A stretch of 64,000 bases of DNA, taken from Agrococcus sp. Marseille-P2731. Its GTDB lineage: Bacteria; Actinomycetota; Actinomycetes; Actinomycetales; Microbacteriaceae. The position numbers and the translations under genes were made by a program. The stretch lies in the NCBI RefSeq assembly GCF_900117395.1, contig NZ_FPEG01000002.1, forward strand, positions 800,445 through 864,444. The letters are read 5' to 3'. The notes beneath the pieces are model-generated. The model was not told where the DNA came from. It made no database searches and saw only the letters and a list, made by a program, of their open reading frames with translations. Below are positions 17,221 to 26,353 of this stretch, in pieces; position 1 is the first letter of the stretch; each line of letters starts with the position of its first letter.

Positions 17221-18150
17221 TCAGCCCTCCGCCCAGCGCAGCACCCGCAGCGCGCGCAGCGTGATCCAGCGGTTCGGCTCGCCCACCGCGCCGTAGTCGT
17301 TCACGGCGTCGCCGCCGTGGATCACGTCGAGGTGCCACGTGCCGTCGTCCTGGCGCTTCGAGCGCACGAGGTCGAGCGCCTCGCGCATCCGCTCGTCGGG
17401 AGCCGCGCCCACGGCGCGGAAGTGCTCGAGCGCCCGCAGCGCGTCGTACTCGTGGCGCGGCGGGAAGGCGAGCTGCACGTAGCTCGGCTTCGGCACCTCG
17501 CCGGTGGTCTTGCGCCGCAGCAGGTGCCGCTCGAGCAGGTAGCCCTCGCCGCTCTCTCGCGCCTCGCGCAGCCGCGGGTCGTCGCGCACGGCCTCGACCG
17601 CCGCGAGCGCCTCGAGCACCGCGATCGTCGTGTCGAACGACGAGCGCACGCTGCCTCGCTCCTGGTCGCAGTTCCAGCCGCCATCGGCCATCCGCTCCCC
17701 CAGCAGCCGCTCGACGACACGCTCGTCGAGCTCGCCGTAGTAGACGGCGTTCGTCACGAGGGCGGCGTTGATGCACGGCTCGACCTCGCCCTCGAAGAAG
17801 GGCTCGTCGTCGTACTCCCAGCGGGTGACGCGCTTGACGTCGGCGACCGCGGCGCGCACCTCGGCATCCGCCGGGTCGGCGCCCAGCAGCCGCAGCTCGG
17901 TCAGCACGTGCGATGTGGAGGTCCAGGGCTGCCCGGGAAGCGTCGGCTGCGTCGTCGGGAAGTGCGCGCCGCCCGCCCACTGCCCGTCTGCACCGCGAGC
18001 GGCCAGCAGCGCAGCGCCCCAGCCCTCGGTCGCGACCTTCGCGCGCTCGCTCGCCACCGCATCCGCCCCATCGTCGAGCAGGTCGGCCATCACCTGCCAG
18101 CGGATCGCCGGGTCGGAGTCGGGCTCGAGCAGCCAGTCGATGACGCGCAT
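17221..18150 (-). CDS. Squalene-cyclase-like alpha/alpha-barrel protein
   Basis: A 309-residue soluble protein built of repeated helix pairs of the terpene-cyclase/prenyltransferase toroid (patterns DGGWNCDQERGS, DGTWHLDVIHGG and GADGQWAGGAHF resemble QW-type motifs). It lacks the DxDD proton-donor motif of genuine squalene-hopene cyclases, so a cyclase activity should not be assumed. Many actinobacteria carry such stand-alone proteins of unknown role. The ATG at 18150 begins the conserved RVIDWLLEPDSDPAIRWQ; no convincing ribosome site was seen. Its 3' end is duplicated at 16018-16104. Confidence 0.7.
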   Translation of the reverse strand: MRVIDWLLEPDSDPAIRWQVMADLLDDGADAVASERAKVATEGWGAALLAARGADGQWAGGAHFPTTQPTLPGQPWTSTSHVLTELRLLGADPADAEVRAAVADVKRVTRWEYDDEPFFEGEVEPCINAALVTNAVYYGELDERVVERLLGERMADGGWNCDQERGSVRSSFDTTIAVLEALAAVEAVRDDPRLREARESGEGYLLERHLLRRKTTGEVPKPSYVQLAFPPRHEYDALRALEHFRAVGAAPDERMREALDLVRSKRQDDGTWHLDVIHGGDAVNDYGAVGEPNRWITLRALRVLRWAEG

Positions 18151-18232
18151 GCAGGCATCATGCACGTCGCCGCCCACATGGCACCAGCCCCTCGCGCGCC
18201 GAGGCGCTGCGAGGGGCTGGCGGGCGACGTGC

Positions 18233-18937
18233 CTAGCGGTACTCGGGGTTGTGGAAGCCGAAGCGACTGCCGTCCTCCCACGCGTTGCGGTCGTTGCCCT
18301 CCTTCGGGATGCCGGCCTGCAGCATCCGCCCGAGATGCAGCAGGTTCCACGCCATGATCGTGATGTTGCGCTTCGTGAAGTCGTTGTCGAAGCCGACGCG
18401 CGAGCCGTCCTCCTGCTCGTCGCCGTAGGAGGGCCCGGGCCCGGCCTCGCCCACCCAGCCGGCGTCGGCCTGCGGCGGGATCGTGTAGCCGATGTGCTGC
18501 AGGGCGTAGATGCCCTCGCGCGCGACGTGCTTCATGCCGTCCTCGTTGCCGCCGACGAGCACGCCGCCGACCTTGCCGTAGACGATCGACTGACCCGCGT
18601 CGTTCAGCTCGCCCGAGTGGGCGTAGAGCCGCTCGATCACGCGGCGGTAGACGCTCGAGCCGTCGCCGAGCCAGATCGGCGTCGCGAGCACCAGGATGTC
18701 CGCGGCGAGCACGCGCTCCCAGAGCGCCGGCCAGGCGTCCTCGCTCGCGCCGTGCTCGGTCATGTCGGGCTGCACCCCCGGCGCGATGGCGTGGTCGACG
18801 GCGCGCACCACCTCGACCTCGACGCCCTGCTGGCGCAGGATGTCGGCGCTCGCCTCGATCAGCAGCTCGGTGTGGCTGTCGCCGGGCGACGGGGTGAGGG
18901 TGCAGTTGATGTAGATGGCTCGGATGGGCTCAGTCAT
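18233..18937 (-). CDS. Flavodoxin-like/NADPH-dependent FMN reductase family protein
   Basis: A 234-residue protein of the NAD(P)H-quinone/FMN reductase fold: AIYINCTLTPSPGDSHT is the FMN-phosphate loop (residues 6-22), ADILVLATPIWLGDGSS the central strand and aromatic/flavin turn, and GKVGGVLVGGNEDG the third flavin contact. It probably reduces flavin or quinone-type substrates. The start at 18937 gives the fold its natural N-terminus. Redox partner unknown. Confidence 0.82.
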   Translation of the reverse strand: MTEPIRAIYINCTLTPSPGDSHTELLIEASADILRQQGVEVEVVRAVDHAIAPGVQPDMTEHGASEDAWPALWERVLAADILVLATPIWLGDGSSVYRRVIERLYAHSGELNDAGQSIVYGKVGGVLVGGNEDGMKHVAREGIYALQHIGYTIPPQADAGWVGEAGPGPSYGDEQEDGSRVGFDNDFTKRNITIMAWNLLHLGRMLQAGIPKEGNDRNAWEDGSRFGFHNPEYR

Positions 18938-19002
18938 GTCCCTCACGCTGGCACGGCGGGCTGTGCGGCACCATGGAGGACCCGGCACGCGACCTCGGCG
19001 CG

Positions 19003-19863
19003 TCAGCGCTCGAGCGCAGCGATCAGCGCGCGCAGGCGGGCGGCGAACCGCGCGGCCGCCTCGGGGTCGCGCGGCAGGAAGCCCTGCCCCGTCTTGGCCC
19101 CCAGCTCGCCGCGGGCGACGCGGTCGCGCAGCATGGCGGGCGCGGCGGATGCGTCGCCGAGGCTCGGGAAGACGCCGTCGGTCACGCTCGCCCAGACGTC
19201 GAGCCCGCCGAGATCCATGATCTCGAACGGGCCGGCGAGCGCCCAGCGCGGGCCGAGCCCCGCGGTCACGGCCAGGTCGACCTGCTCAGGGGTCGCGACG
19301 CCGAGCTCCACGAGGTGCATCGCCTCGCGGTAGAGCGCCGCCTGCAGCCGGTTGGCGATGAAGCCCTCGACCTGCTGCGCGAGCGGCACCGCGGTCTTGC
19401 CGCAGCCCTCGAGCAGCCGAACTACCCGATCGACGCTCTCCTGGGGCGTCGCGGGCCCCGGCACGACCTCGACGAGCGGCACGGTGTCCGCCGGGTTGAA
19501 GAAGTGGGCGATCACGAGGCGCGCGGGCTCGCGCATCCCCGCCGCGAGCGCGTCGGGCGCGATCGACGAGGTGTTCGAGGCGATGATCGCGGTCGCGTTG
19601 GCCGCCTCGACGCGCGCGATGAGCTCGCGCTTGAGCTCGAGCCGCTCGGGCGCCGCCTCGAGCACGATGGTCGCGCCCGCGACCGCATCCTCGACGCTGT
19701 CGTGCGCGGACGCGCCGGCCGACGCGGCAGCGGCGGCCGCGGCCTGGGCGCGCACGTCGAACACGCGCACGCGGTGGCCGGCGGCGCCGAAGACGCGCGC
19801 GATGCCTGCACCCATGACGCCCGCGCCGAGCACCGCGATCGTCTCCGTCGTCGCTGCTGCCAT
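19003..19863 (-). CDS. 3-hydroxyacyl-CoA dehydrogenase family protein
   Basis: A 286-residue NAD-dependent dehydrogenase of the FadB/3-hydroxybutyryl-CoA type. The Rossmann loop VLGAGVMGAGIA lies at about residues 12-22, the catalytic histidine in LVIAHFFNPADTVPLVEVV near residue 138, and the C-terminal helical domain contains GFIANRLQAALYREAMHLVE. It acts in fatty-acid or butyrate-type oxidation, or on related hydroxy acids. ATG 19863 has GGGAGGG upstream. It follows the SDR gene by 21 bases and is likely co-transcribed. Confidence 0.88.
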   Translation of the reverse strand: MAAATTETIAVLGAGVMGAGIARVFGAAGHRVRVFDVRAQAAAAAAASAGASAHDSVEDAVAGATIVLEAAPERLELKRELIARVEAANATAIIASNTSSIAPDALAAGMREPARLVIAHFFNPADTVPLVEVVPGPATPQESVDRVVRLLEGCGKTAVPLAQQVEGFIANRLQAALYREAMHLVELGVATPEQVDLAVTAGLGPRWALAGPFEIMDLGGLDVWASVTDGVFPSLGDASAAPAMLRDRVARGELGAKTGQGFLPRDPEAAARFAARLRALIAALER

Positions 19864-19884
19864 CGCGCCGCCCTCCCGCATCCG

Positions 19885-20637
19885 TCAGCTCGTGCGGCCG
19901 CCGAGGCCGAAGGAGGCGGCCACGCGGTCAGGGATGAACGGGATGATCGGGGCGGCCAGGCGGTAGCGCCAGTCGGCGATGACCACCGCGCGCCGCGTGC
20001 GCAGGCCGCGGAGCCCGTCGCGGACGACGCTGGACGCATCCGCCCACCCCGCCCGCGGCACGCTCGTGGGGGCCACGCCCATGCGCTCGTGGAACTCGGT
20101 GGCCACGAAGCCCGGCAGCAGCGCGGTGACGACGACGCCGTCGGAGCGGTACTGCGCAGCGAGCGACCGCGACAGCGCGATGACGTGCGCCTTCGCCGCC
20201 GAGTAGGTGCCGCTCGGCAGCCGCCCAGCGAGGCTCGCGACGTTCAGGATGCCGCCGCGGCCGCGCTCGCGCATGCCCGGCAGCGCTGCGTGCGCCAGGC
20301 GGGTCGGCACCCACGCGAGCAGCTCGTGCATGCGCCGCTCGTCGGCGATGGCGGATGCGTGGAAGGGCTCGGCGACGGCGAACCCGGCGTTGTTGACGAG
20401 CACGTCGACCGGCCGCGCGGCATCCGCCAGGCGCTCCGCGACCAGCTCGAGGCCATCCTCGGTGGTGAGATCGGCCGGCAGCACCTCGATCGCGACCGGC
20501 AGCGTCGCCGCCAGCGCCTCGAGCCGCTCGGCGTCGCGCGCGACCAGCACGAGCGAGAACCCGTCGGCGGCGAGCCGCCTGGCGAACTCGGCTCCGAGCC
20601 CCGCCGAGGCACCGGTGATCAGCGCGCGCATCTGCAT
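19885..20637 (-). CDS. Short-chain dehydrogenase/reductase
   Basis: A 250-residue classical-type SDR: the cofactor motif TGASAGLGAEFA (TGxxxGxG) is at residues 9-20, NNAG near 85-88, and the active-site serine, YSAAK (tyrosine/lysine) near 148-152. The preference is probably NADP(H). The substrate is not evident. The start may be ATG 20637 or the in-frame ATG 20631. It is paired with a hydroxyacyl-CoA dehydrogenase, which hints at a lipid or acyl-chain substrate (inference). Confidence 0.88.
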   Translation of the reverse strand: MQMRALITGASAGLGAEFARRLAADGFSLVLVARDAERLEALAATLPVAIEVLPADLTTEDGLELVAERLADAARPVDVLVNNAGFAVAEPFHASAIADERRMHELLAWVPTRLAHAALPGMRERGRGGILNVASLAGRLPSGTYSAAKAHVIALSRSLAAQYRSDGVVVTALLPGFVATEFHERMGVAPTSVPRAGWADASSVVRDGLRGLRTRRAVVIADWRYRLAAPIIPFIPDRVAASFGLGGRTS

Positions 20638-20683
20638 GCCGCAAGCCTGGCAGACCCTGCGCATCCGCGTGGGTCGCCGCCGG

Positions 20684-20689
20684 TATCCT
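20684..20689 (+). promoter_or_regulatory. -10 element of tRNA-Leu
   Basis: TATCCT ends eleven bases before the mature tRNA 5' end, a normal distance for a tRNA promoter. No convincing -35 hexamer was seen at 17 bases. Confidence 0.5.
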
Positions 20690-20700
20690 GATCGCACCAC

Positions 20701-20783
20701 GCGGGAGTGGTGGAATTGGCAGACACGCAAGGTTTAGGTCCTTGTGCCCTCGTGGCGTAGGGGTTCAAGTCCCCTCTCCCGCA
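20701..20783 (+). tRNA. tRNA-Leu (anticodon UAG)
   Basis: A class II tRNA with a 7-bp acceptor stem (GCGGGAG with CTCCCGC), D-arm TGGCAGAC region, anticodon stem CAAGG/CCTTG with loop TTTAGGT (anticodon TAG at 20735-20737), a long variable arm and a TpsiC arm GGGTTCAAGTCCC. The discriminator is A and CCA is not encoded, so it must be added after transcription. Confidence 0.97.
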
Positions 20784-20812
20784 CTCGACGCACTATGCGA
20801 AGGAGCACGCGC

Positions 20813-21535
20813 GTGCATCCGCTGCCATCAGAGTTCCTCATCGACATCGAGGGCCTCATCACCGGCGCGGGCGCCTGGGCGCTCGTCGTCGTCTGCGCGA
20901 TCGTCTTCATCGAGACGGGCCTGCTGGTCGGCTTCCTGCTGCCGGGCGACACGCTCCTCGTGATCGCCGGCGTGCTCTCCTTCACCGGCGTCATCCATCA
21001 GCCGATCTGGCTCGTGATGCTCTGCATCGCGGTGTGCGCGATCGCCGGCGACCAGCTGGGCTACTACATCGGCAAGAAGGCCGGGCCGCCGATCTTCCAA
21101 CGACGATCGTCCGGGCTCTTCTCGCATCGCACCATCGAGCGCACCAACCGCTTCTTCGTGCGCTACGGCGCCGCTGCCGTCATCATCGCCCGCTTCATCG
21201 GCATCGTGCGCACCTTCATGCCCGTCGCCGCCGGCGTGGGGCGCATGCCGTGGCCGCTGTTCTTCCGCCTCGACATCATCGGCGGGGTGCTGTGGGGCGC
21301 CGGGCTGCCGCTGCTGGGCTGGGGCGTCGCGCACATCCCCGGCGTCGCCGAGGTCGTCACCGAGTACATCGACCTCGTGCTCATCGGCGTCGTCGTCATC
21401 GCCGTGATCTTCATCGTCGTGCACGCGATCCAGTCGCGCCGAGAGGTCGAGCGCGAGATCCGCGACGGCTCGTCGGACAACCAGGTGCAGACGCTCGACC
21501 TCTCCGGCTCGAACGACGTCGGTCTCGAGCGCTGA
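20813..21535 (+). CDS. DedA family membrane protein
   Basis: A 240-residue integral protein of the DedA/SNARE-associated family, now linked to phospholipid flipping and polyprenyl-phosphate recycling. Signature regions are FIETGLLVGFLLPGDTLL (about 38-55), GDQLGYYIGKKAGPP (about 88-102), a re-entrant loop with RFIGIVRTFMPVAAGVGRM and GVLWGAGLPLLGW. Four to five hydrophobic helices are visible and the C-terminal tail is charged. The GTG at 20813 has AAGGAG seven bases before it; upstream in-frame ATGs lie within the tRNA. Gene starts 29 bases after the tRNA. Confidence 0.9.
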   Translation: MHPLPSEFLIDIEGLITGAGAWALVVVCAIVFIETGLLVGFLLPGDTLLVIAGVLSFTGVIHQPIWLVMLCIAVCAIAGDQLGYYIGKKAGPPIFQRRSSGLFSHRTIERTNRFFVRYGAAAVIIARFIGIVRTFMPVAAGVGRMPWPLFFRLDIIGGVLWGAGLPLLGWGVAHIPGVAEVVTEYIDLVLIGVVVIAVIFIVVHAIQSRREVEREIRDGSSDNQVQTLDLSGSNDVGLER

Positions 21536-21580
21536 GCAGGGCGCTCCGCGGTCAGCGGCGAAGCGGGGCCGCCGCCGCGC

Positions 21581-22234
21581 TCAGGCGCTCAGCCAGATCG
21601 ACCGCGCGACCTCGGGGCCGAGGTCGACCGTGCCCCGCGCGGTCTCGACCTGAATCGAGCCCGAGTAGGGCTTCTGGCCCAGCACCGTGAGCGTGGCGTC
21701 GAGCGCGACCCCCTCCTCGGCGAGGAAGCGCAGCATGGCCGGATCGTCGTCGGCGATGCGCACCACGGTGCCCGCATGGCCGAGCTCCGCGGCCGCCAGC
21801 AGCACCGCATCCGGCCGCACCACCGTGCCGTCGACCGTCGGGATGGGGTCTCCGTGCGGATCGCGCACCGGGTCGCCGAGCGAGCGGGCGATCGAGTCGA
21901 GCAGCCGATCGCTCATCGCGTGCTCGAGGATCTCGGCCTCGTCGTGCACCTCGTCCCACTCGTAGCCGTGTCGCTCGACGAGCCAGGTCTCGACGACGCG
22001 GTGGCGCCGCACCTGCCGCAGCGCGAGCGCCGCGCCCTCGCGCGTGAGCTCGATCGCGCCGTAGGGGCGGTGGTGCACGAGGCCGGCGGCCGCCAGCTTC
22101 TTCACCATCTCGGTGACGGTCGAGTTCGCGAGCCCGAGGCGCGCGGCGAGCTGCGAGGGCGTCACCGGCTCCGGCTGCCACTCGGTGTGGTGGTAGATGG
22201 CCTTGACGTAGTCCTCAGCCGCTGTGGACTGCAT
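21581..22234 (-). CDS. mntR: DtxR/MntR-type metal-dependent regulator
   Basis: A 217-residue repressor. The N-terminal winged helix (residues 1-65: AEDYVKAIYHHTEW, SQLAARLGLANSTVTEMVKKLA) and the metal-binding/dimerisation domain (66-145 with RHRVVETWLVERHGYEWDEV, HDEAEILEHAMSDRL carrying Asp/Glu/His ligands) match DtxR/IdeR/MntR proteins; a C-terminal FeoA/SH3-like domain ends at 217. Its start overlaps the permease gene by 20 bases, making it the last gene of the metal-importer operon. The metal is inferred as manganese (or iron/zinc) from the importer; the operator at 24871-24886 is its likely target. Confidence 0.88.
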   Translation of the reverse strand: MQSTAAEDYVKAIYHHTEWQPEPVTPSQLAARLGLANSTVTEMVKKLAAAGLVHHRPYGAIELTREGAALALRQVRRHRVVETWLVERHGYEWDEVHDEAEILEHAMSDRLLDSIARSLGDPVRDPHGDPIPTVDGTVVRPDAVLLAAAELGHAGTVVRIADDDPAMLRFLAEEGVALDATLTVLGQKPYSGSIQVETARGTVDLGPEVARSIWLSA

Positions 22235-23087
22235 GTCGCCTCGCTCTCGCCCACCGCATCACGAGGCCCCGACGGGGCCCGAAGAGCAACGCTAGCCCGA
22301 ACGCGAGCCCCTGCGTCAGCACCACCGCGCCGCCGGGCGAGATGTCGAGCCAGAAGGCCGCCATCAGGCCCACGAGCGACGCGACGACCGTGACTCCCAC
22401 CGACCAGGCGAGCAGCGCATCCCACCGCACCGCGATGAGCGAGGCCGTCGCACCGGGGATCACGAGCATCGCGACCACCAGGATGATGCCGACCGCTTGC
22501 AGCGCCGTCACGACCGTGAGCGCGAGCGCCCCCAGCAGCACGGCGTGCAGGATGCGCGGGCGCAGCCCGATCGCGTGCGCGTGCCCCGCGTCGAAGGCGA
22601 CGAGGGTCAGGTCGCGCCGCAGGATCAGGAGCGTCGCGCAGACGATGCCGCCGACGATGAGCACCTGCGCGATGTCGAGGTCGCTGACGCCGAGCACGTT
22701 GCCGAACAGGATGTGCTGCAGATCGGTGTCGGATGGGGTCACCGAGATGATCACGAGGCCGAGCGCGAAGAGGGTGGTGAAGACCACGCCGATCGCCGCA
22801 TCCGCCTTGATCCTGGTGGCGGCGCGGACCCCGCCGATGAGTGCGACGGCGCCGATGCCGAACACCGCGGCGCCGATCGCGAAGGGCAGGCCGAGGATGT
22901 AGGCGAGGGCGACGCCCGGGAGCACCGCGTGCGAGACCGCGTCGCCCATGAGCGACCAGCCCATCTGCACGAGCCAGGTCGACAGCAGCGCGCACGCGAC
23001 GGACGCTACGAGCGTGACGAGCATCGCGCGCTGCATGAAGGCGTAGGTGAAGGGCGCGAGGATCGCGTCCAGGAGGCTCGCGTCCAT
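22215..23087 (-). CDS. Metal ABC transporter permease (ABC-3 family)
   Basis: A 290-residue inner-membrane protein with eight or nine hydrophobic helices and the family motif around MGWSLMGDAVSHAVLPGVALAY (about residues 43-65), including the conserved SHAVLPG loop that contacts the ATPase. It forms the channel of a Mn/Zn/Fe importer. Its ATG overlaps the stop of the ATPase gene (ATGA), and its tail overlaps the regulator gene. Confidence 0.92.
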   Translation of the reverse strand: MDASLLDAILAPFTYAFMQRAMLVTLVASVACALLSTWLVQMGWSLMGDAVSHAVLPGVALAYILGLPFAIGAAVFGIGAVALIGGVRAATRIKADAAIGVVFTTLFALGLVIISVTPSDTDLQHILFGNVLGVSDLDIAQVLIVGGIVCATLLILRRDLTLVAFDAGHAHAIGLRPRILHAVLLGALALTVVTALQAVGIILVVAMLVIPGATASLIAVRWDALLAWSVGVTVVASLVGLMAAFWLDISPGGAVVLTQGLAFGLALLFGPRRGLVMRWARARRHAVHSG

Positions 23088-23938
23088 CAGCGCTCGTGCT
23101 CCTCGGGGCCAGGCTCCACCCGATGCATCTCGGACTGGCCCAGGTCGGCCCGACCCGGCCGGCCGCCGCCGAATGCCTCGGCGATGCGCTCGGGTGTCAG
23201 CGTCTCGGCGGGCGGCCCGTGGTGCAGCAGCCGGCCGCGCTGCAGCAGCAGCACGCGATCGACGAGCTCCGCGACGCCGGACAGGTCGTGGTGCACGATG
23301 ACGACGCTGCGCCCACGATCGCGCAGGCCACGCAGGACCTCACCGATCGCCGCCTCGCTCGTGCGGTCGACGCCCGCGAAGGGCTCGTCGAGCAGCATGA
23401 GCTGCGCATCCTGCGCGATGGCTCGTGCCACGAAGGCGCGCTTCCGCTGCCCGCCGGAGAGCTCGCCGATCTGGCGGTCGGCGAGGTGCTCGAGGCCGAG
23501 CAGCGCGATCGCCTCCTCGACCGCCTCGCGGTCCGGCTTCCGCGCGATGCGCAGCACGCCCATCCGCCCGTACCTGCCGGTCGTCACGACATCCCGCACC
23601 GTCACCGGGAACTCCCAGTCCACGGCCTCCGCCTGCGGCACCGATGCCACGAGCCCCGCGCGCCGGGCCTTGCCGGGGGTGCGTCCGAGGATCCGCACGG
23701 TCCCCTCGTGCGGCACGCGCTCGAGCACGGCCGACAGCATCGACGACTTGCCGGAGCCGTTGACGCCCACGAGCCCGGTGATCTCACCGGCGCGGATGCG
23801 CACGGTCACGCCCGAGAGCGCGCGCACCTCGCCATAGCGGACCCCGAGGCCCTCGGTGACGATCGCGTCGTGCGCGACCGTGTCGCGCATCCGCTCGCCG
23901 CCGTCTGCGCGCCCGCCCGTGCTCCTGCGATCGTTCAT
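23087..23938 (-). CDS. Metal ABC transporter ATP-binding protein
   Basis: A 283-residue ABC ATPase with Walker A GVNGSGKSS (about 62-70), signature LSGGQRKRAF (about 160), Walker B LMLLDEPFAGVD and H-loop VIVHHD. It energises the permease encoded downstream. The start at 23938 overlaps the stop of the substrate-binding gene; an internal ATG at 23890 is an alternative because the first 16 residues are not conserved. Confidence 0.92.
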   Translation of the reverse strand: MNDRRSTGGRADGGERMRDTVAHDAIVTEGLGVRYGEVRALSGVTVRIRAGEITGLVGVNGSGKSSMLSAVLERVPHEGTVRILGRTPGKARRAGLVASVPQAEAVDWEFPVTVRDVVTTGRYGRMGVLRIARKPDREAVEEAIALLGLEHLADRQIGELSGGQRKRAFVARAIAQDAQLMLLDEPFAGVDRTSEAAIGEVLRGLRDRGRSVVIVHHDLSGVAELVDRVLLLQRGRLLHHGPPAETLTPERIAEAFGGGRPGRADLGQSEMHRVEPGPEEHER

Positions 23939-24878
23939 CGCCGCAGCCCCTCCAGGATGAGGTCGATGTCGTGCTGGATGAGCGCGAGGTAGGTCGGCGC
24001 CGGGCCGTCGGGCGGCGAGAGCGAGTCGACGTGCAGCCCGCCGTCGAAGCGCACACCGGCGGTGCGGGCGATCTGCTCCTGGGTGCCCGGATGGGTGGTG
24101 GACTCGCAGAAGACGGTCGGCACCCCGGTGCGCTCGACGACGGCGGCCACCTCGGCGATCGCTTGCGGCGTGCCCTGGCCGCCCGCGTTCACCGGCCAGA
24201 GGCTCGCCTCGGTCAGACCGGCGTCCCGCGCGAGGTAGCTGAAGGCGCCCTCGCACGTCACGAGCACCCGGTGCTCGGGCGGCAGCGCCGCGACGCCCTG
24301 CCGCAGCCGCTCGCGCTGGCGCTCGAGCTCGGCCGTCACCGCCGCGGCGTTCGCGTCCACCGCGGCGCGCTGCTGCGGCACGAGGTCGCCGATGGCGACG
24401 CGGAGCGCCTCGACGTAGCGCGCGCCCTCGACGGGCGACACCCAGGCGTGCGCGTTCGGGCTGCCGGCGTAGTGGCCGGTGTCGATCGCGATCGGGTCGG
24501 CGCTGTCGCTGAGCACGACGTGCGGCGCATCGGCGCGCTCGACGAGCGTCAGCAGCCAGTCGTCGATGCCCATGCCGTTGGTCACGACCAGGTCGGCGCC
24601 CTCGGTGCGCACGAGGTCGCCAGGTGTGGGCTCGTAGTCGTGCACCTCGACGCCCACGCGCGTGAGCGACTCGACGCGCGCTGCGTCACCGGCCACCGCT
24701 CGGGCGAGGTCGGCGATCACGGTGAAGGTGGCGAGCACGAGGGGGCGGTCGTCGCCGACCTCCGGCACGTCCCCGGCGGCTGAGCCGCTCGGAGCGCACC
24801 CGGCGACGGTCGCGAGCGCACCCGCGCACAGAGCGCTCATGAGCACTCTTCGCCATCCCGCACGACCGTCTTTCGGCA
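23935..24878 (-). CDS. Metal ABC transporter substrate-binding lipoprotein
   Basis: A 314-residue cluster A-I binding protein (ZnuA/MntA/PsaA type). A lipoprotein signal has the basic MPKDGRAGWRR start, a hydrophobic core and lipobox VAGC (residues about 24-27). Metal ligands are expected at the histidine of VEVHDYEPTPGD, HAWVSPVEG, a glutamate/histidine in the second lobe and a C-terminal aspartate. The histidine-rich loop of zinc-specific ZnuA is missing, which favours manganese. The ATG at 24878 sits inside the operator palindrome; an in-frame upstream ATG at 24897 and a downstream one (MSALCAG, with GAAGAG upstream) are alternatives. Confidence 0.9.
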
Positions 24879-24886
24879 TACCGAAA
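24871..24886. promoter_or_regulatory. Palindromic operator over the start of the metal importer operon
   Basis: TTTCGG-N4-CCGAAA, a perfect 16-bp palindrome, covers the ATG at 24878. On the minus strand CACGAT lies six bases before that ATG and could be a -10 of a leaderless transcript, which would put the operator on the transcription start. The co-transcribed DtxR/MntR-type protein is the obvious candidate repressor. Confidence 0.6.
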
Positions 24887-24966
24887 TCGTGCCACATCCG
24901 AGCCGAGCACGCCAGCCCATCGGCGCCGCGCTGCGCGAGCTCGCCCAGCCGGAGGCCGAGCCGGCG

Positions 24967-25584
24967 TCAGCTCGCCTGGATCCGCTCCGCGAGCGCGGTG
25001 AACGCGATGCGGCGGTGGCTCAGCGCGTCCTTCTCCTCCGCCGTCAGCTCTCCCGCGGCCCTGCCCCCGCCGTCGTGCGGCACGAAGATCGGGTCGTAGC
25101 CGAACCCGCCCTCGCCGCGCGGCGCATCCGCGACCTCGCCCTGCCACTCGCCGCGCACGACGATCTCGCCGGCGCTGTCGACCCATGCTGCCGCGCACAC
25201 GAAGCGGGCGGTGCGATCCTGACCGTCGCCGAGGTTCGTCAGCAGCAGCTCGAGGTTGTCGCGGTCGTCGCGCGTGCCCGCGTAGCGCGCGGAGTGGATG
25301 CCGGGGGCGCCGCCGAGCGCATCGACCTCGATGCCCGAGTCGTCGGCGAGCGCCGGCAGCCCGGTGCGTTGATGCGCCGCCCGCGCCTTGATGAGGGCGT
25401 TCGCCTCGAAGGTGTCGCCGTCCTCGACCGCCTCCGGCCCGTCGTCGGGCACCAGCTCGACGCCCGGCAGCAGCGGCGCGAGGATGCGCCCGAGCTCCTC
25501 GACCTTGTGCGGGTTGTGCGTGGCGACGACGACCTGCAGTCCTCCCCCGACGAGCTCGAGCCCCGTCGATCCCGTCACGCTCAT
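24967..25584 (-). CDS. rdgB: XTP/dITP diphosphatase (RdgB/HAM1)
   Basis: A 205-residue nucleotide-pool sanitising enzyme that hydrolyses dITP and XTP to monophosphates. Hallmarks are [14 protein letters not shown] (residues about 16-29), the acidic metal/phosphate motifs [11 protein letters not shown] and [17 protein letters not shown], and FGYDPIF near residue 165 and SHRRIAF at the C-terminus. The ATG overlaps the rph stop by four bases (ATGA). Confidence 0.95.
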   Translation of the reverse strand: MSVTGSTGLELVGGGLQVVVATHNPHKVEELGRILAPLLPGVELVPDDGPEAVEDGDTFEANALIKARAAHQRTGLPALADDSGIEVDALGGAPGIHSARYAGTRDDRDNLELLLTNLGDGQDRTARFVCAAAWVDSAGEIVVRGEWQGEVADAPRGEGGFGYDPIFVPHDGGGRAAGELTAEEKDALSHRRIAFTALAERIQAS

Positions 25585-26336
25585 GCGGCGCCTCCCAGCA
25601 CCTCGCGCTGGATCTCCGTGAGCCGGGCGGTGCCGGCGAGCGCGATGTCGAGCATCGCGTCGAGCTCCGCGCGGTCGAACGGCGCGGCCTCGGCGGTGCC
25701 CTGCACCTCGACGAGCAGCCCGCGGCCCGTCGCGACCACGTTCATGTCCGTCTCCGCCCTGACGTCCTCGGTGTAGGCGAGATCGAGCATGGGCGCCCCG
25801 TCGACGATGCCGACCGAGACGGCGGCGATCGAGTCGAGCAGCGGCTTCGCGCTCTTCGCCACGCGCCCGGCGGCCTGCGCCCACGCGATGGCGTCCGCGA
25901 GCGCCACCCAGGCGCCCGTGATCGCGGCGGTGCGGGTGCCGCCGTCGGCCTGCAGCACGTCGCAGTCGACCGCGATCGACAGCTCGCCGAGGGCCCGCAT
26001 GTCGACCCCTGCGCGCAGGCTGCGGCCGATGAGCCGCGAGATCTCGTGGGTGCGGCCGCCGACCTTGCCGCGCACGCTCTCGCGATCCATCCGCTCGTTG
26101 GTCGAGCGCGGCAGCATCGAGTACTCCGCGGTCACCCATCCCTTGCCCTTGCCGGACATCCAGCGGGGCACGGTGGGCATGACGGATGCGGTGCACAGCA
26201 CCCGCGTGCGGCCGAAGGTGACGAGCGCGCTGCCCTCGGCCTGCTCGCTCCATCCGCGCTCGATGCTGACCTCGCGCAGCTGATCGAGGTGCCTGCCGTC
26301 CTTGCGCGTGCCGCCGGTCGCGACGGTGCTGTCCAT
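25581..26336 (-). CDS. rph: Ribonuclease PH
   Basis: A 251-residue phosphorolytic 3'-5' exoribonuclease that trims tRNA 3' ends. Landmarks are [34 protein letters not shown] (RxxxxR phosphate region), [35 protein letters not shown] (catalytic aspartates) and [11 protein letters not shown] 26336 is used; a GTG two codons earlier (26342) is better spaced from the GAAGGAGG site and may be the real start. It is part of the murI-rph-rdgB operon. Confidence 0.95.
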   Translation of the reverse strand: MDSTVATGGTRKDGRHLDQLREVSIERGWSEQAEGSALVTFGRTRVLCTASVMPTVPRWMSGKGKGWVTAEYSMLPRSTNERMDRESVRGKVGGRTHEISRLIGRSLRAGVDMRALGELSIAVDCDVLQADGGTRTAAITGAWVALADAIAWAQAAGRVAKSAKPLLDSIAAVSVGIVDGAPMLDLAYTEDVRAETDMNVVATGRGLLVEVQGTAEAAPFDRAELDAMLDIALAGTARLTEIQREVLGGAA

Positions 26337-26353
26337 GCCCACTGGGGCCTCCT

